Origin: Neolentinus lepideus HHB14362 ss-1
Lineage: Eukaryota; Basidiomycota; Agaricomycetes; Gloeophyllales; Gloeophyllaceae
DNA: 64,000 bases
NCBI GenBank assembly: GCA_001632425.1
Contig: KV425614.1
Span: forward strand, 48,709-112,708
Direction: 5' to 3'
The notes beneath the pieces were generated by a model that saw only the letters and a program-made list of their open reading frames with translations, was not told the DNA's origin and did not search any database. A program made the translations under genes and the position numbers. Shown in pieces: positions 48,683-61,760 of the stretch; position 1 is the stretch's first letter; each line of letters starts with the position of its first letter.

Positions 48683-50692
48683 GACCAGGGAGGACGTGAA
48701 AGCCTTCCTCATCGGTTTACTTGACCCTCTCGCTCCCCACACCTCCCCGGGGGGCGCCCGGGTACACCTCGGATACACGGGCACACACTACGACGACATC
48801 GCTGCCCAGCTTGAGGGATTCTCCAGACCGATATGGGGCCTGGCATCGCTGCTCGCTGGCGGGGACGAGTACGCAGGTACGGAGCGTTGGGTAAAAGGCT
48901 TTGAGAGCGGGACGGATCCGAACGGGGATGAGTTCTGGGGCTACATGCGGGACAAGGACCAACGGATGGTAGAGTGCAGCGCAATAGGATTTGCGCTGGC
49001 TGTTGCTCAGCACAAGCTCTGGGACCCGCTCCCGGAGCACGCGAAACACAATTTCGAGAAATGGCTGGCCAGTATGAATGACAAGGAGATGCCCAACACG
49101 AACTGGCTATGGTTCCGGGTAGGCGAAGTGCTATTTTGGTATACGATGACGGCGACTGACATGATAGCAGGTGTTTGCAAACCTCGGGCTAACGAAAGTA
49201 GGCTCGCCACTGGGATCCAAGGAACGGATGAAGAAAGATCTCGACCATCTGGACACGTTCTACATTGGCGATGGCTGGTCTCGAGACGGTCCCGAGGGCG
49301 TGGTGCAACTGGACTACTACTCTTCATCATTCGCTATCCAGTTCGCACAGCTGGCATACTCGAAACTCGCTCAAGAGGACGAGCCAGAACGCTGCGAGGA
49401 ATTCCGCAATCGAGCGAAGAAGTTTGCTTTCGACTTTGTTCATTACTTCGACGATGAGGGTAAGGCACGCAGGTGCAGCTGCGTTTCCTACTCTTCTGAT
49501 GCACCTCCCGTTAGGCCGCGGTATTACATTCGGGCGCTCTCTCACCTACCGAGCAGCCATGTCTTCGTTCTGGGGCGCACTTGCTTTCGCCAACGTCTCC
49601 CTTCCAGCTCCATTAACCTGGGGTGTAATCAAAGGTCTCCAGTTGCGTAACCTACGGTACTGGGCGCATCAGCCTGGAGCGTACTATCCTGACGGGACGT
49701 TCACGATCGGCTACTGCTACCCAAATCACAACATGACCGAAAACTACAACTCGCCCGGCTCGCCATATTGGTTCTGCAAGGCTTTTGCAGTTCTTGCGCT
49801 GCCTGAGACGCATCCCTTCTGGGCAGCCAAAGAGGAGCCGTTCCCTGAAGCCTTGAGGAACACAACTAAATTCCTGGAGAAGCCACTCCATATCGCCACG
49901 AACCTGGGTGGACACACCTTTCTACTCAGTTCTGGGCAGCAGTGCTCGTATCCAGTCAAGCAGAGCGCCGCTAAGTACGGGAAGCTAGCGTACTCTTCCG
50001 CCTTCGGCTACTCTGTCCCCGTCGGTTCTCTTACCCTCGAGGAGCTCGGTGGAGATAACACACTCGCGCTCTCGGACGACGCAGGCGAGGTGTGGAAGTG
50101 CCGACGCGAGACAAAGGAGGCTCGGATTGAGTGGCAGGGCGAGGGCGAAGGTCGTAAGGGGAAATGGCTTAGGAGCATGTGGTACCCGTGGAAGGACGTG
50201 GAGATCGAGACATGGCTTGTCCCTCCGCATGCTGACACCCCACTGTGGCACCTACGCATCCACAGAATCAAGACGGGTAGAAAGCTCTGGAGCGCGGAAG
50301 GCGGTTTTGCCATCTATGGGCAGGGACCCAACGGCCGTGCACTTGAACCATCCACCGGTGAAGAGTTTGGTACGTTCGAGAATGCAAAGGAAGCGCGAGC
50401 GGCGTCGAAGGCTGGGGTAAGTGCTATTGCAGAACTTGGTCAGGGCGGGAGCGTGCAACGGAGAGCAAAGGCATTAAGGACCGACGCGAACACGAATTTG
50501 ATGGTTCCGAGGGCAGTTCTGCCGACGTTGATGGATGAGCATGAGCCCACGGGCGAAAAGAGCGTCTGGCTGATTACGGCCGTATTTGGCTTGCCAGCTA
50601 TTGGCGAGCAAGAGGGCGCGAAGCCTGGCTGGGAGAAGGAGTGGCAGAAGAGACCGAATGTGCCGGAAGAATTATTGAAGCTGATGGCTTGA
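48636..50692 (+). CDS. DUF2264 domain protein, 3 exons, 649 residues
   Basis: Exons 48636-49118, 49171-49459, 49515-50692, with short GT-AG introns. The protein begins [20 protein letters not shown]. The DUF2264 core (about residues 15-400) has [84 protein letters not shown] and [20 protein letters not shown]. The arrangement resembles alpha/alpha-toroid glycoside-processing folds, and the family is often suspected to act on carbohydrates; the reaction is not established. The C-terminal part (about 400-640) is a beta-rich domain with [20 protein letters not shown]. No signal peptide is seen. Frame and introns are intact. Confidence 0.9.
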
Positions 50693-50837
50693 AGCCGCCA
50701 ATGGTCGAAACAGACCGAATGGCGGTGAAATCTTGTGATGTGTACGAGTATATACTTGCCGGCGTGAAATGACAATGCGAGTCCGACGGTATCCGAGTCG
50801 GGCATAATGGCAGATTATGGCACGCGGCGCGAACCAG

Positions 50838-52084
50838 TTATTCGAGATTGTCAATACTCCGCATTATCTCGAGTATGCCAGTGATTTCAGGGCGAGCGCT
50901 AGAGTGATGTGCCCAGCATTGTTCCATCAATTGCCATAAGCTCGCAGGAAGAGTCCTCCCATGACATGGAGAGTTGGAAAAGTAGGCCGCAAACCGTCAA
51001 TGACGCGCAGTATTACTTCACCTTCAGAGCGAATGTTGGAGAACGGGACAGCAATTGTGTATATTTGAAAAGGTGTAAAAAATCCATCAAGATATGAACT
51101 ACGTTCGGTCAGTGGGAAAGCACAAACCTCAAGACACACCAGCCCCAGAGCGTATATATCGCTCGCAGTGGTGCGTTTGAAGTCACGGCCAAAAATTTCC
51201 GGGTGTAATAGCTCGGGCGCCATCCAGCGCACGGTGCCTCCCCGTTTTGAGCTAGGTCTTGAATAGTCGACAACAACAGCCAGCCCGAAATCCGCTAGAC
51301 GGACATGCCAGTCACGGTCAATTAGGATATTGCCCTGCACAGGATGAGCGTTTGTACAAAGGTAATAGTGGGCAGCGAGACTTACGGCCCGAAGGTCTCC
51401 GTGCACAACCTTACAGGAGTGAAGTTACGCCAGACCTTCCGCTGCTTCTAGCAACTGAGAGTTGATTTGATCTCGCGATGATTCGACATAATTATTAGCC
51501 GCACCATTCTTTGGACAGGAACATTAAGCGGTCCGTTGGTCTTCATGTACTTCAGCACATCTCCGTGAAACATCCATGGAGATACGAAACAGAGTTGCGG
51601 TTGGAAAGAGACCGCATCTACGCCCAAAAACGGAAGAACATTTGCATGATCCAGTGTCTGCCACAGCAAGGCTTCGCGGCAAATTGCCGGAGTTGAATGA
51701 TGAGAACGCAGAGCTCCTTGCTGAGTTTCAGACCCTCACCTTATGCGTATTCCGCTGCTCTTCAACCGTACCATGAAAAATACGTAGTCTCTTCAATGCT
51801 ACATCTCCGTCGCTGCGATACCCGCGGAAGATATCCGAGAAGCCACCACCCGATATAGCATCGCTCGAGACCAGCTCAACATCGTCAATAAAGAGACTCG
51901 AAGGCAGCTCTTGGCATGACTGAGACATTCTCGTCATGATATCTTTCACTGGATAACGCAAAGTCTGGACATCCTTCACGGCTCCGGAGATCCCGCAAAC
52001 TTGGCAATTGTCCAAAGTCTGATCGTGAGACAAAGGCCCGGTCATTTCATGCCAAGAAACAGAAAAGAATTGGGACTCACACAT
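50838..52084 (-). pseudogene. TKL-like protein kinase domain, inactivated
   Basis: Kinase motifs in order, reading leftwards: glycine loop SGGGFSDIFRGYRSDGDVAL and the VAIK-type lysine (ALKRLRIF); ALLWQTLDHANVLPFLGVDA; catalytic loop VVHGDLRA (intron) GNILID; DFG in VRLADFGLAV; activation segment GGTVRWMAPELLHPEIFG; SDIYALGLVCLE; and LWQLMEQCWAHHSSARPEIT near the end. HGDLR instead of HRDLK is typical of this basidiomycete expansion. Lesions: an in-frame TAA at 51427-51425 where relatives have Tyr (GLA*LHS), a one-base frameshift after RPTFP near 50970, and an unresolved junction before CREALLW. The catalytic residues themselves are still present, so decay looks recent. Confidence 0.7.
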
Positions 52085-53545
52085 TGCATGAGGTTAAGAA
52101 ATTTGCAGGCGTCGTCATCTCGCAACTCCAAGATCACCGACCTGTCAACCCCGGAAGCTAAGGTTTCCTCGAGTACCATCAATCGCACTGCATCGTCTGC
52201 GATGACCGTCTCGCGGACTGCCGCACCCTACGGGCCATGTAGAACGTCGGGAGAAAATAGCTAATAAGGAATAGATCAGCACCTGCGCGCAGTGAGTGTC
52301 CATGACGTACGGAAAGTAGATCAATCCTTAATCGGTCGCTGGCAAGGATGGCATATAACTTATCCAGCCTTGCAAAATTGGTTATCGTACGCTTCAAGGA
52401 AGCCATGTCGAATCCAGGGCGGACCACAGAGCTATGCGCTAACGTAAGAGAAAGCACACAGTGTCAATGTATTCCTACCTGCTAGCTGGGTCGTAGAGGT
52501 ATTGCTCGGCCAAGCATATAAGATTCTGTAGTATATAAAGCATTGAACGACGTTCTCGGTGTTAAGATTCTCCAGTCGCCTACCTTGTAGAGACGTTTGT
52601 GTGACTCCTCGGCCATATGGATTTTGTAAGTCTTGATCAGCTGCTGGACTAATTTTGCATATTCCAGCTCGCAATACTTGTCAACATTTGAAGATACGGC
52701 GCACAACTCGTTGAAAATGGTCTCATCAAGGCTGATGATAATATCTGCCTGATTTTTGCTGATGAATGAGCTCAATTTCGTTAGCCATCGTTCCATAAGC
52801 CGTTCGGATACCACCGGAGGCCGCACAACCACCGTTGTAGCATCGGAGGCAGATGAAAGTCTGCGAGACTCATTCAGAATTTATTGTCACTTCTGACGAG
52901 AAAAATATCCTGACCTCGTGAGTTCAACACCAAGAAGAGGTACCCAAAGAGTAGACCACTGCCAAGAAGTGGGGCACGCCTGCCCGACGTCGTATAAAGA
53001 CTCCAAGACAGCACAGACAATGTTATAGTCGATGGCATCTCGACCAGTGCTGATTGTCCACAAGTGCTGCACCAAATCACGATCGATGACCCTCGTTACT
53101 GCTTCAACACAGTTGAAGAGTGCCACTGAATCCAGGAAGCGAATGGCAGCCGCTGGACGGCGCACTGTATCTCTAACGTAACATTGTCAGAGCTGCACCA
53201 CCATTTGCAAGACACAGCTCACTTCAAGTCCTGCGCGATGGTTTTTAGACCGATTACAGTATTCTCCAAACAACGATTATCATCTGCGTGAATCGTGGCT
53301 AGAGCCCTCTGAACCCATGGAATCATCGCATGGGCGGTGTGATGATCGGGCTTTGTAGTCGCTTTCGCGATAATACTGGAGAGCTCCTAGTCGAGAGCCA
53401 GGGTTTGGAATGACGACCTGAAATTAGCATGAAGCCAGCTAAAAATCGTCACATATCCAATTGCCGCTACGCAATATTCACTGTTTTCCGTGCTGCGAGA
53501 TTGATTGATTAGAAATGCGATATCGGGAAGGACTCACGCAGTGAC
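52085..53545 (-). other. Possible N-terminal exons of the kinase gene
   Basis: Minus-strand frames at 52832-52570 (SERLMERWLTKLSSFISKNQ) and 53165-52950 (AAAIRFLDSVALFNCVEAVT) are helical in character and lie just upstream of the kinase domain. They may be its N-terminal region, as found in large basidiomycete kinase families. Junctions were not resolved. Confidence 0.3.
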
Positions 53546-54205
53546 TTACACGATGTATTGCCGGAGTTTTGAGACAATTTGGCGGATGCAAGGCTGATTT
53601 ATTTCCAACTCCCTCGCGCACGTGGATCGACAGACTGGACAGCAGGAACGAGAAGCAGGACCAAGTATGACATTAGCCATCCTCTCGAAAGATGGATCCT
53701 CATCGAGTTGAAGCCGGTTGATAACAGGATGTCCGCAGTCAGGGTATGAAGCGGGTATCCAATTCCTCAACATGATTTGCACGCAAGCATTTGGTCCCTT
53801 GTCCGACTTGCCGACGACACTCCTACGAAGGTTATCGAGTCTCGTAAGAGCATTGAGCGCACCATGCCGTAGTTTGGTCGCCAGAGGCACATCATGAGAG
53901 ACGAGAGTTGAGGACGTCGAAGCGTGTAACCTTGTCCTGTTCATCATCGTAGACTGAAGATCCACCTCGGTCGCGGTACGAGATAGACCAATTGTGAATC
54001 GATACCTCAGTCGTGCTCGGCTAAGGGGAGAACAGCGTCCGTATTTCCTCCACGTGGGTCCCACGCTATAAGCCGTCCAACCTCCGTCTATGGACCAGAG
54101 TCGTCTGAGCGCTCTACACCCATCCATGGGTATTGCGACGGGCTTTTCCAAGAGTCGACATGGTCTATTCTCAAATCGATGAAAAGAATGTGTTTTGCAC
54201 TGCAA
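53546..54205 (-). CDS. Unknown 219-residue frame with a Cys cluster
   Basis: Open from 54205 to 53546. The C-terminal part has SCCPVCRSTCARELEINQPC then IRQIVSKLRQY, with six cysteines within about 40 residues, which could bind zinc. The N-terminal half looks less protein-like and the true start may be a later Met (MMNRTRLHAS). It may be the first exon of the degraded kinase gene or a separate gene. No family is recognised. Confidence 0.3.
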   Translation of the reverse strand: MQCKTHSFHRFENRPCRLLEKPVAIPMDGCRALRRLWSIDGGWTAYSVGPTWRKYGRCSPLSRARLRYRFTIGLSRTATEVDLQSTMMNRTRLHASTSSTLVSHDVPLATKLRHGALNALTRLDNLRRSVVGKSDKGPNACVQIMLRNWIPASYPDCGHPVINRLQLDEDPSFERMANVILGPASRSCCPVCRSTCARELEINQPCIRQIVSKLRQYIV

Positions 54206-54280
54206 CCAAGATAATTGCAGCCAATGCTGCCTATGAGGCTATATAATAGATTTTAGGTTGAAAACGGGGCCCATGCATTG

Positions 54281-54405
54281 AATGGGTCTGTTCGCTGGAT
54301 GGCCCCCGAATTATTAGACCCCAGCACCTCGAGGCCTCAGAATGTACAAGTTTCGCGTGGACGTCTATTCGCTCGCCTGCGTTTATCTCGAGTATTATGT
54401 GACAG
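54281..54405 (+). pseudogene. Protein kinase fragment (activation segment), opposite strand
   Basis: Reads NGSVRWMAPELLDPSTSRPQ and then, after a frameshift, MYKFRVDVYSLACVYLEYY, which are the activation-segment and alpha-F regions of the same TKL-like family as the neighbouring kinase pseudogene. Nothing upstream (P-loop, DFG) is present. It is a relic of a second, oppositely oriented kinase copy. Confidence 0.65.
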
Positions 54406-57400
54406 GTTCTGCTTACCTAACACAACGAAAGGTTCTTTAATCTAGTAGCGCGCCGTAGACACCTTTCGCAATATTCTATATACAGGAGTTCTAATTAGCA
54501 AGCTAATTGAGGGTGATTTCAGAGTGTGAGTTCGATGGATTGCAACGCTGAGCAGCGCGATTTATATACTACAAGTGTCGGGGATCGGGTATAGCCCGAG
54601 TATCTACTTACTAGGCTAAACTGCAAGTTATGACTCCCAGAGACTCGACACCTGGATGCGGAGACATCCTACGGACCCGTCGTATGCTGCGCATACGCTA
54701 GGAAACGATCCTAGAGGCCACAGAAGTCTGCAAGCTCGGTGACCGGTCGAGTACTGTCGACGCCACCCGAGTCGCGTGGTCGTGTCCAGATTCAGAAAGA
54801 TCACTTCCCAGAAAGGTGCGGTCAGATTTCACGCCACCCAGCCATGTTTTCAATAATCGTTTAGCTACGTTTCGGACACAAATACATGTACACAATATCG
54901 AGGTGTGTGGCGTACTCGTATGCGTCTCCTAAAAGAGACTTAGCAGGCGAGCAACTGTCTTCCTCATATCAGGCCTCTAAGCCAGTACTTCACGCTGCAC
55001 GCGCCGCTCCAACAGACCTGGGGGTAATATCAAAGGTGTCAGGCCTGAAATTCTCGGGCTGAGCCCGAGAGCCGCACAACGGGAGTACTGTGTTGGACTT
55101 TCTATACTTCGACATCTGTAGCAGATCATGGAGGCTTATTCGTCGCGGATGCCCGCTGCGGAAATACCTCTGGATACGAATCAAGGTTATGTCTCGGCGC
55201 GTACGCGGCCGTTGGGAAGTAAGTGACCACGTTCATCGTCAGATCTGGCGACGTTTAGATTGCAAGAGTTTGCCAATTAGCCGCGCTACTCCCGCAAGCC
55301 GTTTATGCGCCGGTGTTCCTTGTCCAGTGTCTTCGGGGATCTCGGCGGTTTACCGGGCGAAGTTAAATTATGAGCGGGTCTCAACCTGCACGCCACCATG
55401 GGGATTCCTAGTAGAACGATTCTTTCACGTTCACCCCGCTTCATCAGCGTATGGGTTGACTTCTTGGGCGCGATGGCATGTCTCAATTCACGAACCAGCC
55501 AGCCCAATGATGGTGAATTCGACAGGCCAGCGATGTAGTTATGTAAAGAAGGAACAGAGGGAGTCCGAGCGCGACTGTAGGCACAGTGATCCGAGAGATC
55601 TCCGGCGCGCACAGTAAGCACGACCCCTCTGCATACAGTCCGGAAAGGAACGGTACCTCGGTGATTTACGACACTGGCTTTGACGTATCAAGAAGGAATC
55701 TCTGGCGATAATAGTAGGGAATATTACACTGGGCGGTGGAAAGGTTAATTATCGAGCGTCTAGGACCTATGTTCGTCGACAGCTCAAGGCATGACTGGCA
55801 TCTCTGGGGGTAGATCTTCGGCAGCGATGAGGACAGCTCCGATGCCAGAGGAGGCACGTAAGTATAGTCAGACCCGAGTAGATGGCAGAAATAGCTCAAA
55901 GCTTGTACCACGCGGCGTTCGACGAGTCATGTGCATCTGGGTTTGTGGTGTGACATTTGGGGTTGTGTGCACACTGACGGTAGTTCTTACGTCGTGGCTC
56001 ACGGAAATATACAAGGACGCATGATGAGAGGAAGTTTTTCCGCAGTTGCGATGGAAACATCAATTCCTATCAGAACATAACTGGTCCGTCTGGGAAGTGG
56101 CTTGTGATCGTGATGAGTATTATGGGATGGACTGAGGAGCTCCCATGACACGAACGGTCCAAAATAAACCTCATGGGCGTACCTATGATTGCTAAGGAGA
56201 TCCCGCAGATATACACCATATTGAAGAGGAGACCGACACACGGGGGAGAAGGTGAGACAAGGCACAGATGGCGTCACCTAGTAGTCTGAATTGACGAAGA
56301 AGTTTTGGGATGATCCACCGGCGGTAAGGCAAAGCTGTCGCTGGTATATCAAAGTCCCTTACAGCGTACCTTCCAGTGAAGCAGGCTATGCAGATGATTG
56401 GGGAAGGCGGGAAGGATAGGGTCCGGGCGACAGGCGAGAATAGGATTGAGACTGCTCGGGGCAGACACTGCGTACGCTTAGATCAGAGTGTTTAAACAGT
56501 CTGGACGTTCGATTTTGTCCCGGGAATTCATACTAACCAGGGCAGCATAACATGCGAGACACTTGATTTAGGATAAAACTCATGGTGGCGTGTTTTGACC
56601 ACAGGCCCAACTGTCGCAGATTATTCGCGCCAACGCCGCGTATGGCCATATAACGGAGATGCGAAGGTCAAATGGGACAGCAAAGATGGAGAGCGGCTTG
56701 ACTTTCCATGATAAAGTTGAGCGCATGGAAATAGGTCGGAGAGGACGCATCTACACTGGGACTAACATTTCGAAACAGGCTCGACAAGGCCACGATTGCA
56801 ACGCATACAGATGACAATTTGCATAGCAAAAGCGGTCATTCCGAGGCCATTTTTCATGTCATATACCGTGTGGTCGTCGCTGCGCTGTCAAACACAGTGG
56901 GGTGAAAATTGCAGAGATCGCATACTCTTCGCCACAGGGACTCGCGACCTTCCCAGTTAGGGTTTAGTAATGTTAATATAATAACAATTATTGACATTAT
57001 TTGTTGCGAAGTTAATAACACGCTTAAAAATATTAATAACTAGTTTAAAAATAGTTTTGGCTGTCAGAAAAAATGGAACTTTGTTTAGAAGCTAGTCTCA
57101 TAACCAGATTCTTTATGAGACTTATTGTATTGTGAGCGAGTACAGCAACATTTCGAACTCCAGTCATTTCCTTTTCAAGAAGGCGCACCACCGCCCTCAG
57201 TGAATGTAGCGAAGAGATCTGCCTTGTATCCTCCACGGAGACTTGTAGACAAATGCAAATGAAATTTAATTGTGTTGTACTACACTATGACACACTCTAA
57301 TCATGGTGGCTACCTCTCGAGTACAGAGATGCACTGATGAGACTGTCAAACTTGAAGATCTCACCACCCGAGCAGCCACAATTATGGGCAAAAGACTGTT

Positions 57401-58346
57401 TTCTTAGAAGTACTTTTTGGAGGTAGCAGCTATTTTCAAGGGGGGAGGATGCCATCTTGGATGCTGGGAAGACGAAATCAGAGTCTTTCGCACTACGTCT
57501 ACCGACACGTTCACGGCACAGATCAGACAAACACATACAAACTTAGGACTTTATAAGAAAATTACCGGATTTCGAAATGTTGCAGCGATGTATCGAGTGC
57601 CGCTTCCAGTCTCTACGGCAGCTAAGCCATCCTACCCGCCCTCTCTCCTCCGCCGATTTTCCACCTTCCGCGCTCGTACATATGACCTCTCATAGACGCT
57701 TGCTAGCCGTAGAGACTGGACACGAGTCTATTTAGAAGCCTACCTCAGTTATTTTCAACAATTCTTAATACTAAAATCTAGATCCGAAACTATGTTGTTA
57801 ACATGCTGATAACAAATGTTGATAAACCATGTCCATAAACATTGAATAAGCTACTATTCCCCTTGGGGCTGTTCCTGACGCCTCTAATTGCCTTTCTTCA
57901 GGAAATGGAACCTCCACGTGAAGATCGGGCGGACGCCTGTCCACAGGAACTGTGCAATTAACGATACTCGGTATGTTTTCCGCTGAAGTCAACGGAAGCC
58001 ACTTCTGCTACTGAAACCACGAATGTTTCGGCGCGCGGAAGTAAATAGGACCCTGCGTAATACGATGCCCATGGATCCAGAACGGAGCGCCTTCTCTCGG
58101 TCTTTCGACTGCCCACCGGGAGCACATTTTTAGCGATGTATCGGCGTTTGACAATCAAGACACATAATTAAGATCACGGGCAGGTCCCTGGTCATCTGGC
58201 CGGTTATAGCAAGTAGAAGCTTTCCAGATCGCCTTCGATCCTCTATGGAAAGAAAGTTCGCGGTCTATATACGACAAGACCCGCTTCTGACCTTCGTGTG
58301 CTGTGTGGCGTCCGTCGTTCTCCCCTAAGCCTCCCCCCCTCCCCCA
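54406..58346. other. Long intergenic stretch, no gene recognised
   Basis: About 3.9 kb without a supported gene. Notable points: copy 2 of the dispersed repeat (54913-54958), a 9-bp-arm hairpin TCTCGGGCT-G-AGCCCGAGA at 55052-55070, and an AT-rich patch at 56968-57060 (TTAATATAATAACAATTATT). A pyrimidine-rich tract leads into the DUF6533 start. Confidence 0.35.
54913..54958 (-). repeat. Dispersed 44-bp repeat, copy 2
   Basis: Reverse complement matches 45895-45938 (AGACAGTTGCTCGCCTGCTA then AGTCTCTTTTAGGAGACGCATAC). Its presence 9 kb away in the opposite orientation suggests a fragment of a dispersed element. Confidence 0.6.
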
Positions 58347-60074
58347 ATGACTGCGCTCTCGTCGCTTGCCGATATCGTGGTGCCGCTCGTGCGCGAGATT
58401 AAGCAGACACGGTGTGCCGAACGTGAGTGCACAAGACCTGTCTTTCTAGCGTACTTGAGGTGCTGAAGTCGCGTCGTGCTAGTCGCGTCAAGTCTTATCG
58501 TAATCTATGACCATTGTGAGTGCATTCCAAGGATTATCTGAGGAACACTCTGAAATGTACCGTTGTGCAGTGATCACATTGGACCAGGAGGTGAGACACC
58601 CCTAGTCGGTAGATGTGTACAGCGAGGACTGACGGGAGGTATGTCTCAGATAGAGCTAATATGGGTCCGAACTTTTGTTTACTCTCCTATACCCGGACAA
58701 CTAATATGAGGGGGATTGGGTATGCAGAAGGCACATTGGACACCTGGAAAAGTATTGTTTTTAATTGTGTGTCTGTCGTGTCTTGCCCCCTCCCCGGGAT
58801 TAAAATTCATGTTTCTTGCCTAGAACCGGTACTACACTCTTGCTAGTGTAATGTGAGTCGCAGCTGTTCTTGTCTCTCGTTTATAAGTGTCTCAACTGAC
58901 ACACCCTCGGGCAGATTCAACAACTACGGTAAGAATCACCCTCGATCCCAGTCTCAATTCAAGAGTTTAACAATACAATACAGTTCTTTTCTCTACACAC
59001 CTTTCGGATTCTGTGAGCTTCATACATCATGCATACTTAACCTATTACTAACTCCCATGCCAACAGTTGCAAGTATCTCGCGTAACCTCGATGCACCTTG
59101 CCAATATTCTAATTGATCAATTAGTTGCCTGCGGTGGTTCCGATGGCAAGGCTGCACGGGCCTGCTCGTCTCAACGATCGCTGAGAGTACGTGTCGTGTC
59201 GCACTTAACTATGTATACTTTTCTAACGTCATCCTGCACCTCCAGTCATCCTCCAGCTTCGAATATACGCGCTGTACCACCTCAATAGACGCGTCCTCTT
59301 CTTCATGTTCACCGCCTTCATCGTCTCCGTCGGCGCAGCGGCGACAATCATGGGGCTCGTCCTCGCACGCGTGTCCAGTACGTTTTTCCGTGCCTTTCCG
59401 TGCCTTACTGCTTCCTGCCCATCTGAATTCACACACAGCGAACTCGCAATTCCTCCCGGGCGTCGTCTTCTGCCTCCCGCTCAATTTGCCGTCGTGGTTC
59501 TACACATTCTGGATACCCACGCTCGCGTTCGAGAGTCTGCTGTGCGGACTCGCACTGTTCAGAGCGTTTGGTGACTTTAGTTCTCGGTCGACTATGTTCC
59601 AGAGCGGGAGACACATCGTGAAGATTTTGATCAGGGACTCAGTGATTTATTATCTCATGTGCGCTCTCATTCTTAAATGTTGTGCGGAGAGAGGAAGGTT
59701 GATTGGGCGCACTAGTATGTTCGCGGCGTATTTCGCCAACCTTGTTATCTTCTTGGCTGGAAGCGTGCGTATTCTCGCATCGCCCACTCACTGTACTAAT
59801 TTCTCATTTTTTGCAGCCTGGCGTGCTCGAGTCCGGGATCGGCTTCTCCGTGACGATGTCGTGCGTTATGGGCTCGCGCCTGTGCCTCAACATCCGGGAC
59901 GTGCATCACGAGCTCGAGGCCTCGAGCGCGTCACAGGTGTACCTGACTGGGGTCTCGAGAAGCAGGAGCGCGGTGTCCCGCGGGACGACGGATATCGTGG
60001 TTAGCAGTTCTTGTGCGCTCACGTCGTATGAGCTCGTTGAGTTGAGGAGTTTGAGGGCGGAGGGGAAGGTATAG
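58347..60074 (+). CDS. DUF6533-type seven-helix membrane protein, multi-exon
   Basis: Supported exons: 58347-58422, 58483-58515, 58571-58590, a first part from 58650, tiny exons near 58735-58935, about 59127-59187, 59246-59377, 59439-59658, 59716-59764 and 59817-60074. The N-terminal DUF6533 signature is clear: LASSLIVIYDHLITLDQEIE then LIW. Later pieces are WFRWQGCTGLLVSTIAE, IILQLRIYALYHLNRRVLFF, WFYTFWIPTLAFESLLCGLA, RDSVIYYLIMFAAYFANLVI and GFSVTMSCVMGSRLCLNIRD, then a Ser-rich cytosolic tail ending LRAEGKV. The family is abundant in agaricomycetes, predicted to have seven membrane helices, and has no assigned function. Junctions between 58680 and 59190 are not fully resolved (one phase mismatch), so an exon may be missing there or the gene may be slightly damaged. 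Confidence 0.8.
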
Positions 60075-61760
60075 GTGTATCATCCTGGCTAGGATTAACT
60101 GTCGGCGCGATTCTTACTGTCTTGTCTACCATCGCTTGTATAATTAATTTGCACTCCTGTACTATACTCCTTACCACAAGTATCATCTGTGTAACAAGCT
60201 ATCAACAGAAACGATAGAGCCGGAAAAAGTTTCTGCAGAACAATAATGAGTCTGATGTACGTAGGACAATCTATATAAATGTACGGCCGCGTCTGAGATC
60301 TGATCATGTGCCGTATACACCTGAAGGGACTTGGGACCTGGCGATGGACCCTTAGCAACAGGGAGGATCCTCTTACGCTTATTAATATTCCGGAATCTGT
60401 GAACTTATGACCCTGAGATGGGATGTGCCTGAGGCTGGATCTGCGGTGGTTCCATAATCCCATAATCCCTACTTGGCAAGCATAATACTATATTTAGTAA
60501 CTACTCTCGTATACAATACGTACGGAGATCGCATTGAGTACTTAGTCGAATCGCGCATGCAAAATATGTAGGCCGCACTGGTACATTCGGAAGACTGCGC
60601 ATTCCATCTCGCGGCAGACACGGCCGTGAACCTATTCTCAGGACTGCTTTTAGTTATGGTCGACAGAAGGTTCTTGGGGCTGATTTTGAGGATGTGATTG
60701 ATGGTTGACTGTCACGTTCGTCCTTGAACCCGCTTGATGCGTAATCCGTTGGAACTCCATATCCCTTGGCTGCGATCGGGTAGACAATTCCAGCCTCCTG
60801 TGCCTTTCAGGGTCATACGGAACTGAGGATTAATATAAATAGGTACTGTAAAATTTGCCGATATGAATGATGCGAAGGTATAGAATAACAAGGACGGAAA
60901 CAACGTACGGATGACCAAGGGACTGGGGGACGAAGAAATGCCGTCGGGAAAGGAGAGCGAGATGACTCTCCTTTTGTAGTCGACCTCTCGATCATATTCC
61001 GCGTGTACCTTCACCAGGCTTACGGAGTTAATGGTCGGTCTGTTTCAAAGCGCGGCATATGCAGATATCGAACTTGAACGCTACGTTGATCGGTGAGTCT
61101 TTGGACGCTGTGGCCTATCGCAGCTCTTGTACGATGATGTGGCCGCGACTTCGCCCGGATCTGTTGAAGCCCAAATGAGAGTTGTCATCGTGCAGTCAGG
61201 AGACGTATGTTCAAGCCAATTCTGTTGTCCGAGCTCATGAAGCAATTCAATGAGAAGCATCGCTTTTTGTTCTTAATTATTTCAAGGGCTTTCCTCCGGT
61301 CTCTGAAGAAGACATATATGCATTGGATTCTGTAAGAATATGGATATTAGAGGTCGACCGAGCCACATGCAGTGTGCTTACCTATGACACTCTCGATGGA
61401 GGCCCAGAAATATGCGAACTGCATGGAAAAGAAGACATTATGACATCCTGAGTCACTTGACTGTTCTCCGCAAACTAGATCTGAATGTGCTAAGACAAGG
61501 ACAAGAACGTCTTCTTCCTCGTAGTCGGACACATCGTTGAGCTACTGGTACTGTCAGCGTTGGGAAGGAAGAACTCCAGCTGGCCAATATTTGGATGCCG
61601 ACAGCCTGAGGGCGTCGTATATGATCTCAAGAAGACAAGAGCTTAACCACTTTGAACCGTTGTAGTCGGTCTTGCTGAGGAAAGAGGTCACGTATCCATT
61701 ACACGGCGGGCAAGCGAGGTGTCCTTTTTCGCAATGGCTGAGAAAAAGGACACTATGTCC
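60075..61760. other. Intergenic, no gene recognised
   Basis: Only short frames without motifs. The right end, 61748-61760, contains GGACACTATGTCC, a small hairpin next to the target duplication of the Mutator-like element. Confidence 0.35.
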
